64,000 bases of DNA. It comes from Rhodospirillum sp047263945. GTDB lineage: Bacteria > Pseudomonadota > Alphaproteobacteria > Rhodospirillales > Rhodospirillaceae. A program made the position numbers and the translations under genes. The number at the start of each line of letters is the position of its first letter. The stretch's first letter is position 1. A model generated the notes under the pieces. That model searched no databases. It worked only from the letters and a program-made list of their open reading frames with translations, and was not told the origin of the DNA. Positions 58,066 through 64,000 of the stretch are shown in pieces. The stretch is taken from the NCBI RefSeq assembly GCF_047263945.1, contig NZ_JBLAVB010000010.1, positions 62,001-126,000 on the forward strand. Reading direction: 5' to 3'.

Positions 58066-60291
58066 TTACCCCGCCATGAAGGTCGGAAGCCACCCCTCAT
58101 GCGCATTCGCCAGATCCGCAACGGAGGGGCCGGTTTCGCCATTGACCACAAGGGTCTCTCCACCAGTCACACCAACTGGCCGGGCGGTCACGCCCGCAGC
58201 CTTGGCCCGGGACAGAAGGACCTCGACGGTCTCAGGCGCACAGGTCAGCAGATAGCGCCCCTGGTCCTCGCCGAACAGGCGCGCCGCATCAGGTGTGCCG
58301 TCCAGAGTCAGGGTGCAGCCCAGGGACCCGGCCATGGCCATTTCCGCCGCAGCAGCCAGAAGCCCCCCATCGGACAGGTCATGACAGGCAGACAGAAGAC
58401 CCTCGCCAATCAGACTGCGGACCAAATCGCCCGTGGCACGCTCTGCAGCCAAGTCGACGGGCGGCGGCGGCCCCTCTTCCCGGCCCAGGATCTCCCGCAG
58501 GAACAGGGACTGGCCAAGCCAGCTGCCCTCACTCTCCGCAGCCCCGCCCAACAGGACGAGGGTCTCCCCTTCCCCCTTGAACGCGATCGAGACACTGCTG
58601 TCCACGTCATCAAGCACACCCACGGCTCCAATGGCCGGAGTCGGCGGAATGGCCTGACCGTTGGTTTCGTTGTAAAGGGAGACGTTGCCGGAGACGACGG
58701 GGAATTCCAGGGCGAGACAAGCCTCGCTGATGCCCTGGCAGGCGCCGACGAACTGCCCCATGATCAACGGCTTTTCCGGATTGCCAAAGTTCATGTTGTC
58801 GGTGATGGCCAGGGGACGGGCGCCCACGGCGGTCAGGTTGCGCCACGCCTCGGCGACGGCCTGTTTGCCGCCCTCGACCGGGTCAGCCTTGACGTAACGG
58901 GGAGTGCAATCGGTGGTCATGGCCAAGCCCTTGCCCGGCGCATCGTCCAGGCGGATCACCGCAGAGTCCCCACCGGGGCGTTGCAGGGTGTTGCCCATCA
59001 CCAAATGGTCATACTGCTCCCAGATCCAGCGGCGGCTGGCCATGTCCGGGCACCCGACCAGTTGGATCAGAGCCTTGCTCCAGGACACCGACTCTGCGCC
59101 TGACAGGTCCGGATCCGCAGCCTTGGGGGTGGGCTCCCAGGGGCGGTCATATTCGGGGCTGGCCTCGGCCAAAGGATCGATGGGCAGGTCGCCGACCACC
59201 TCACCGTCCCAGGTCAGAACCATGCGACCGGTGTCGGTCAGGGTGCCGATGACGGCGAAATCCAGTTCCCACTTGTCGAAGATCGCCTTGGCCATCTCCT
59301 CCTTACCGGGCTCGAGCACAATCAACATGCGCTCCTGGCTTTCGGACAGCATCAACTCGTAGGGGGTCATCCCCGCCTCACGCATGGGCACGCTGTCGAG
59401 GGCGAGTTCCACGCCCATGCCGCCCTTCGACGCCATCTCGAACGAAGAGGAGGTCAGACCGGCAGCGCCCATATCCTGAATGGCGACGATGGCGTCGGTG
59501 GCCATCAGTTCCAGACAGGCTTCGATCAACAGCTTTTCGGTGAACGGGTCGCCCACCTGGACGGTCGGCCGCTTGTCCTCGGATTCCGCGGTGAATTCCG
59601 CAGAGGCCATGGTGGCGCCATGGATACCGTCCCGGCCCGTCTTGGAGCCCACATAAACGACCGAATTCCCCAAACCCGCAGCGGCGGAATAGAAGATGCG
59701 GTCCTTGGGCGCCACCCCCACGGTCATGGCATTCACCAGGATATTACCATTGAAGCCCGCGTGGAAATTGACTTCGCCGCCCACGGTGGGCACGCCCACG
59801 CAGTTGCCATAGCCCCCAATACCGGCCACAACACCGGAAATCAGATGGCGAGTCTTGGGATCAGAGGGCTCACCGAAGCGCAGGGCATTCAGGTTGGCGA
59901 CGGGCCGCGCGCCCATGGTGAAGACATCGCGGAGAATACCGCCCACACCGGTTGCCGCCCCCTGGTAGGGCTCGATGAAACTGGGGTGGTTGTGGCTTTC
60001 CATCTTGAAGATGGCTGTCATTCCTTCGCCGATATCGACGACACCGGCGTTTTCACCCGGCCCCTGGATCACCCAGGGCGCCTTGGTCGGCAAGGTCTTC
60101 AGCCACTTCTTGGAGGATTTGTACGAGCAATGTTCCGACCACATGACCGAGAAGATGCCCAGCTCGACGATATTGGGCTCGCGGCCCATGATCTCGAGGA
60201 CCTTCTTGTATTCATCCGGGGTCAAGCCGTGTTCGGCGACAATCTCCGGGGTGATGGCCGACGAGGGAGTGGTGGTGGCGGCGGTGCTCAC
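58066..60291 (-). CDS. purL: Phosphoribosylformylglycinamidine synthase subunit PurL
   Basis: 741-aa synthase subunit of the three-part (PurS-PurQ-PurL) FGAM synthetase; the length is that of the small PurL type. ATP-grasp-like AIRS fold: SVMWSEHCSYKSSKKWLK, ESHNHPSFIEPYQGAATGVG, and LSDGGLLAAAAEMAMAGSLG near 655. The GTG start at 60291 overlaps the purQ stop (GTGA), implying coupled synthesis. Confidence 0.97.
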   Translation of the reverse strand: MSTAATTTPSSAITPEIVAEHGLTPDEYKKVLEIMGREPNIVELGIFSVMWSEHCSYKSSKKWLKTLPTKAPWVIQGPGENAGVVDIGEGMTAIFKMESHNHPSFIEPYQGAATGVGGILRDVFTMGARPVANLNALRFGEPSDPKTRHLISGVVAGIGGYGNCVGVPTVGGEVNFHAGFNGNILVNAMTVGVAPKDRIFYSAAAGLGNSVVYVGSKTGRDGIHGATMASAEFTAESEDKRPTVQVGDPFTEKLLIEACLELMATDAIVAIQDMGAAGLTSSSFEMASKGGMGVELALDSVPMREAGMTPYELMLSESQERMLIVLEPGKEEMAKAIFDKWELDFAVIGTLTDTGRMVLTWDGEVVGDLPIDPLAEASPEYDRPWEPTPKAADPDLSGAESVSWSKALIQLVGCPDMASRRWIWEQYDHLVMGNTLQRPGGDSAVIRLDDAPGKGLAMTTDCTPRYVKADPVEGGKQAVAEAWRNLTAVGARPLAITDNMNFGNPEKPLIMGQFVGACQGISEACLALEFPVVSGNVSLYNETNGQAIPPTPAIGAVGVLDDVDSSVSIAFKGEGETLVLLGGAAESEGSWLGQSLFLREILGREEGPPPPVDLAAERATGDLVRSLIGEGLLSACHDLSDGGLLAAAAEMAMAGSLGCTLTLDGTPDAARLFGEDQGRYLLTCAPETVEVLLSRAKAAGVTARPVGVTGGETLVVNGETGPSVADLANAHEGWLPTFMAG

Positions 60292-60980
60292 GACAGGGCC
60301 TCCGTGATGGACTCGAAGAGGGGACGACCACCGGTACCGCCCAGGGCGGGCTCCACCAGATTTTCCGGATGGGGCATCATGCCCAGGACCCGGCGGTTGG
60401 CCGACAGGATACCCGCGATATTATCCCGCGATCCGTTGGGGTTGGTTTCCTCGGCCGCCAGACCCCGCTCGTCGCAGTAGCGGAAAGCCACCCGGCCTTC
60501 CCCTTCCAGCGCCATCAGGGTTTGCTCGTCGGCGAAGAAATTGCCGTCGTGGTGGGCGACGGGAACACGGACGATCTCGCCCGCCTCATAGGCCGTGGTG
60601 AAGGGGCTATCGGCGGTCTCGACCCTCAGGTGCAGATCCCGGCAAATGAAGCGCAGATCCCGGTTGCGCATCAGTGCGCCGGGCAGCAGTCCCGATTCGG
60701 CGAGGGTCTGGAATCCGTTGCAGACCCCCAGGACATAGCCACCGGCCTCGGCATGGCGCTTGACCGCGTCCATGATGGGGCTGCGGGCGCCCATGGCGCC
60801 GGAGCGCAGGTAGTCACCGTAGGAGAAGCCACCGGGCAGGACCACCAGGTCCAAGCCCTTGGGCAGGTCAGCGTCACCGTGCCAGACCATGGTGGGGGCC
60901 GTGCCGCCGACAAGGGTCAGCGCCTTGGCCATGTCCCGCTCCCGGTTGGTGCCGGGGAAGACGACGATCGCGGATTTCAT
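60288..60980 (-). CDS. purQ: Phosphoribosylformylglycinamidine synthase subunit PurQ (glutaminase)
   Basis: 230-aa class I glutamine amidotransferase supplying ammonia to PurL. Nucleophile Cys in YVLGVCNGFQTLAESGLL, His/Glu of the triad in MMPHPENLVEPAL; AIVVFPGTNRERDMA is the family N-terminus and VLPGGFSYGDYLRSGAM the oxyanion region. Confidence 0.97.
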   Translation of the reverse strand: MKSAIVVFPGTNRERDMAKALTLVGGTAPTMVWHGDADLPKGLDLVVLPGGFSYGDYLRSGAMGARSPIMDAVKRHAEAGGYVLGVCNGFQTLAESGLLPGALMRNRDLRFICRDLHLRVETADSPFTTAYEAGEIVRVPVAHHDGNFFADEQTLMALEGEGRVAFRYCDERGLAAEETNPNGSRDNIAGILSANRRVLGMMPHPENLVEPALGGTGGRPLFESITEALS

Positions 60981-61014
60981 GGCGTATTCCGTCGGTTCAA
61001 GGGGAATAGAGGAC

Positions 61015-61254
61015 TTACGACAGCTCGATGGCGTAGTTTTCGATGACCGTATTGGCCAGCAACTTACGGCACATGGCGTCCACGGCGTCGCGGGCCTTGG
61101 CCTCGTCGGTTTCGGCCAGTTCGATCTCGATCACTTTGCCCTGTCGGACTTCGCCGACGCCAGTGAAGCCCAAGTGGTCCAGGGACTTCTCGATGGCCTT
61201 ACCCTGGGGATCCAGGACGCCGGTCTTCAGGGTGATGTGAACCTTCGCCTTCAC
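61015..61254 (-). CDS. purS: Phosphoribosylformylglycinamidine synthase subunit PurS
   Basis: 79 aa, GTG start at 61254. It has the expected small alpha/beta sequence VHITLKTGVLDPQGKAIEKS and LGFTGVGEVRQGKVIEIELA. PurS bridges PurQ and PurL. It lies between purC and purQ on the same strand. Confidence 0.96.
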   Translation of the reverse strand: MKAKVHITLKTGVLDPQGKAIEKSLDHLGFTGVGEVRQGKVIEIELAETDEAKARDAVDAMCRKLLANTVIENYAIELS

Positions 61255-61369
61255 GGTCGGGTCTCCTTAAGCGCGGACAAAGCCGCGCGGCATGGCCGGG
61301 CGGCGGGAAAAAAGGGTTGGGAAACAGAAACAAACCAGACGGGCGGACCCAAGGGCCCGCCCGAACCGG

Positions 61370-62137
61370 TTACTGCATGGTTTGCGGGCCCTGGATGTCC
61401 CGGGGACCGCCTTCCGGAAGGATGCCCAAGCGGCGGGCCACTTCCTGATAGGCTTCCTCGACCCCTCCCAGATCGCGGCGGAAGCGATCCTTATCCAGCT
61501 TCTCGCCCGTGTCCTGGTCCCAAAGACGGCAGTTGTCCGGCGAAATCTCGTCGGCCAGGATCAACTGCACATCGCCGTTCTCGTGGTAGACTCGACCGAA
61601 CTCCAGCTTGAAGTCCACCAGCCGCATGCGCACGCCCAGGAACAGGCCCGACAAATAGTCATTGATCCGCAAGCTCATGCTAAGGATCTCGTCCACTTCC
61701 TGGATGCTCGCCCAACCAAAGGCCGTCACATGCTCTTCCGAGACCATGGGGTCATTCAGCTCGTCGTTCTTATAGTAATACTCGACGATGGAGCGGGGTA
61801 GCTGGGTGCCTTCGGGAATGGCGAACTTGGTCGAAATCGAGCCCGCAGCGATATTCCGGACCACCACCTCGATGGGGATGATCTCCACTTCGCGGACGAG
61901 CTGCTCGCGCATGTTCAGGCGCCGGATGAAATGGTTGGGCACGCCGATTTCGGTCAACCGGGTCATCAGGTATTCGCTGATCCGATTGTTGAGCACGCCC
62001 TTGCCGGTGATCGTGCCCTTCTTCTTGTTATTGAAGGCCGTGGCATCGTCCTTGAAGTATTGGACCAGGGTGCCGGGCTCGGGACCTTCGAAAAGGACCT
62101 TGGCCTTGCCTTCGTAAATCTGCTTGCGTCGTGCCAT
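61370..62137 (-). CDS. purC: SAICAR synthetase PurC
   Basis: 255 aa from the ATG at 62137 (ARRKQIYEGKAKVLFEGPEP); the upstream in-frame extension is rejected as it lacks similarity. Further hallmarks: VVRNIAAGSISTKFAIPEGT, LIDYLSG-like INDYLSGLFLG, VDFKLEFGRV and LADEISPDNCRLWD. It converts CAIR and aspartate to SAICAR. First gene of the purC-purS-purQ-purL run. Confidence 0.97.
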   Translation of the reverse strand: MARRKQIYEGKAKVLFEGPEPGTLVQYFKDDATAFNNKKKGTITGKGVLNNRISEYLMTRLTEIGVPNHFIRRLNMREQLVREVEIIPIEVVVRNIAAGSISTKFAIPEGTQLPRSIVEYYYKNDELNDPMVSEEHVTAFGWASIQEVDEILSMSLRINDYLSGLFLGVRMRLVDFKLEFGRVYHENGDVQLILADEISPDNCRLWDQDTGEKLDKDRFRRDLGGVEEAYQEVARRLGILPEGGPRDIQGPQTMQ

Positions 62138-62313
62138 GGGGCGGAACTCTGAAGCGCGCCGGAGACGAGATGGCCTGGGCCATCCCCGATCCGGACCGGT
62201 GGAGAAAACGGGATCCCCGCGCGGCCCAGTCGCTGGCGCGGCCACATGGGGCGGAGATCTCTCGGAACCGGGCTCTTATAGCAGGAAACCGGGGGCACCT
62301 GTAAATCGATTGT

Positions 62314-63816
62314 TCACCCCTCTCCCCGCCCCTCTGGTCGGGTAAACAGGGGGAAGACCAGGGACCAGTGCACCCCTTCGGGCGCATGCTCCAGTTCCGC
62401 TGTCCCATGCAGGGCGCGCGGGACCAGATAGGTCACCATGGTATGACCGAACCCCTTGCGCTCCGGAGGGACAACGGGAGGGCCGTTCCTCTCCCACCAA
62501 CGCAGCTCCAGCTCCACGCCCTTTCCGTCCTCCCGCATGCGGGTTTCCCAGGAAATCTCCACCCGCCCCTTGGAAACGGACAGGGCACCGTATTTCGCGG
62601 CATTGGTGGACAGCTCGTGCAGGGCCAGCCCCACCTGCTGGGTGACCTCCGCTGTCAACATCAGGTCGGGGCCACTCAGTTCCAGGCGGTGATCGTCGCC
62701 GGACAGGAAGTGCCCCACCTGCGCCCGGAGCAACTGCGGAAGAGAGGCTCCCCGCCAATCGCTGGAGACCAGCAGATCGTGCGATTCCCCAAGGGACTGA
62801 AGGCGCGCGCCAAAACTGACAGTGAAAGCCTCCATGTTATCGGCCGTCACGGCCGTCTGTCGGGCGATTCCCTGGACCACGGCCAACAGGTTCTTCGATC
62901 GATGGGTCAGCTCACGCATGAGCACCCGGGTCTGGACCTCCGCTTCCTTGCGATCGGTGATATCCACGGCAACCGACGACAGGCCATTGACCACCCCATC
63001 ATCATCCCGGAGCGGTTCCGTCCGCAGGTCGTACCATAGGGGATCCTCGCCGGGAGACCGGGCCACACAGACTTCCACGCGGTCCCCGACACCAGCAGCC
63101 AGAATCGCCCTTTTGAAAGGGATCGTGACCGCAGCGGTTTCCTCTGACATCGCTTCGGAGTCGGTCTTCCCGATAAAATCCTCGACGGACAGGGGTGGAC
63201 GGGGGTTGTGGATCCAAGTGAAACGCAGATCTGCGTCCTGCTGGAACACGGTCACCGAAGAGCCCTTCAAAGTGGTCTCGAAGCTCTCCATGACCCGGGC
63301 CAGGTCCCTGGTCCGGCGGGCGACTTTGGCCTCCAGGTTTGCCCGGGCCTCCCGCAATTCAAAAACCAGGTGCTCCCGGGTCGCGACCTCGGCCCGCAAG
63401 GTTTCGTTGGCCGCACGGAGAGCCCCCGGGCTCGGCAGAGCCAAGAGCTTGGGGATCAGGGAGAAGAGAATGAAGGCGGTCACCAGGGAAATGGCCGCCG
63501 TCCCCGCCTTCACGAAGCCTTCGGCCCAATAGAGAGGAACCCAGAGGGTCAGCGCCCCCACCAGATGGGAGACACCACAGGCCAGGATGAAGGCGCAAAA
63601 CAGGGCCGCCACCCGGATTTGCGATGCCTCCAGATCGCCCCGGCGCCGAACAAATACGGCAATGGCGAAGGGAATGGCAAAATAGGCCAGGGCAATCAAA
63701 ACGTCGGAAGCGGCATGTAACGCCACCAACGGCCCATCCCAAGAGAGGCATTGCCCATGGGGAAGGAAAGCCCCCGAGTCCAACAAGTCCTCAAAAAAAG
63801 GCGTCATGCGGTCCAT
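62314..63816 (-). CDS. HWE-family histidine kinase with ethylene-receptor-like membrane domain
   Basis: 500 aa. Residues about 28-120 hold three membrane helices with the ETR1-type ligand set: DVLIALAYFAIP (Asp, Tyr, Ile-Pro) and FILACGVSHLVG (Cys and His four apart). A coiled linker follows (about 130-170), then a PAS domain (about 178-285). The kinase core has the HWE/HisKA_2 phosphoacceptor ELTHRSKNLLAVVQGIARQT, N-box LALHELSTNAAKYGAL and RWWERNGPPVVPP with the W-x-E motif. Ligand: copper-bound ethylene in characterised homologues, untested here. No response regulator is nearby. The 180 bp to the window edge shows no gene. Confidence 0.9.
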   Translation of the reverse strand: MDRMTPFFEDLLDSGAFLPHGQCLSWDGPLVALHAASDVLIALAYFAIPFAIAVFVRRRGDLEASQIRVAALFCAFILACGVSHLVGALTLWVPLYWAEGFVKAGTAAISLVTAFILFSLIPKLLALPSPGALRAANETLRAEVATREHLVFELREARANLEAKVARRTRDLARVMESFETTLKGSSVTVFQQDADLRFTWIHNPRPPLSVEDFIGKTDSEAMSEETAAVTIPFKRAILAAGVGDRVEVCVARSPGEDPLWYDLRTEPLRDDDGVVNGLSSVAVDITDRKEAEVQTRVLMRELTHRSKNLLAVVQGIARQTAVTADNMEAFTVSFGARLQSLGESHDLLVSSDWRGASLPQLLRAQVGHFLSGDDHRLELSGPDLMLTAEVTQQVGLALHELSTNAAKYGALSVSKGRVEISWETRMREDGKGVELELRWWERNGPPVVPPERKGFGHTMVTYLVPRALHGTAELEHAPEGVHWSLVFPLFTRPEGRGEG

Positions 63817-64000
63817 CCGATCCTTATTCCGCTAACCGAAGTCAGTGACACTCAAAAGCGCCGCGACCAGTCCGCCCAAGTGATGTCCGCGATCAAGGTC
63901 GCCTTTGTTTCCTCCTGCCCATAGCGACGGGGGTTTCCACAAAGGAAGCAACTGCAGGGTTTTAAGTTATTCGCCAGTTTACGGGGACTGTCCGCATCCG

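Overview
The window looks like chromosomal DNA from a high-GC alphaproteobacterium, most likely a member of the Rhodospirillales. Supporting signs are high-GC coding on both strands, a purC-purS-purQ-purL cluster followed by bolA and grxD, an HWE-type histidine kinase, a NasS/NasT-controlled nitrate assimilation locus and very many intergenic palindromic repeats. The genus cannot be fixed from the sequence alone.

Layout. 1-3174: a partial sensor histidine kinase divergent from an orphan periplasmic binding protein. 3180-5800: a graveyard of IS630 relics and a broken filamentous-haemagglutinin/CdiA-type fragment, cut up by perfect palindromes. 5809-12315: a surface-polysaccharide locus (Wzy-like polymerase, Wzx-like flippase, polyprenyl-phosphate sugar transferase, and divergently an O-antigen ligase-like protein). 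12785-26721: a complete nitrate assimilation regulon, with nirB-nirD-nasA-cysG on the minus strand and nrtA-nrtB-nrtCD-nasT-nasS on the plus strand. The roughly 830 bp between the two arms carries two sigma-54-type promoters, an IHF-like site and two ANTAR-type leader RNAs, each followed by an intrinsic terminator. 26915-34738: a polyamine uptake and oxidation cluster (aldehyde dehydrogenase, PotA, PuuR-like regulator, PotD, PotC, PotB, PuuB-like oxidase). 35102-40603: a small unknown protein, then a sodium-solute-symporter histidine kinase with a small membrane protein, a receiver-only response regulator and an XRE-family acyl-metabolism-type regulator. 40852-46850: a branched-chain amino acid-type ABC transporter plus an unusual HisKA-like protein that lacks its histidine. 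47126-50400: a lipoprotein, a multiply damaged IS4 element and tRNA-Gln(CUG). 50679-55651: ppx/gppA, rlmE, guaB, rsmB. 56315-62137: grxD, rarD, bolA, purL, purQ, purS, purC. 62314-63816: an HWE kinase with an ethylene-receptor-like membrane domain.

The best-supported system is the dual control of nitrate assimilation. Nitrogen limitation probably acts through RpoN promoters, and nitrate probably acts through NasS release of NasT, which binds the paired AxxGxx hexaloop hairpins and prevents termination upstream of both nirB and nrtA. The most unusual non-coding content is a set of at least four dispersed palindromic repeat families. One is a mosaic hairpin element with 12-bp terminal inverted repeats. 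Another is a roughly 130-bp element, one copy of which lies inside an IS4 transposase.
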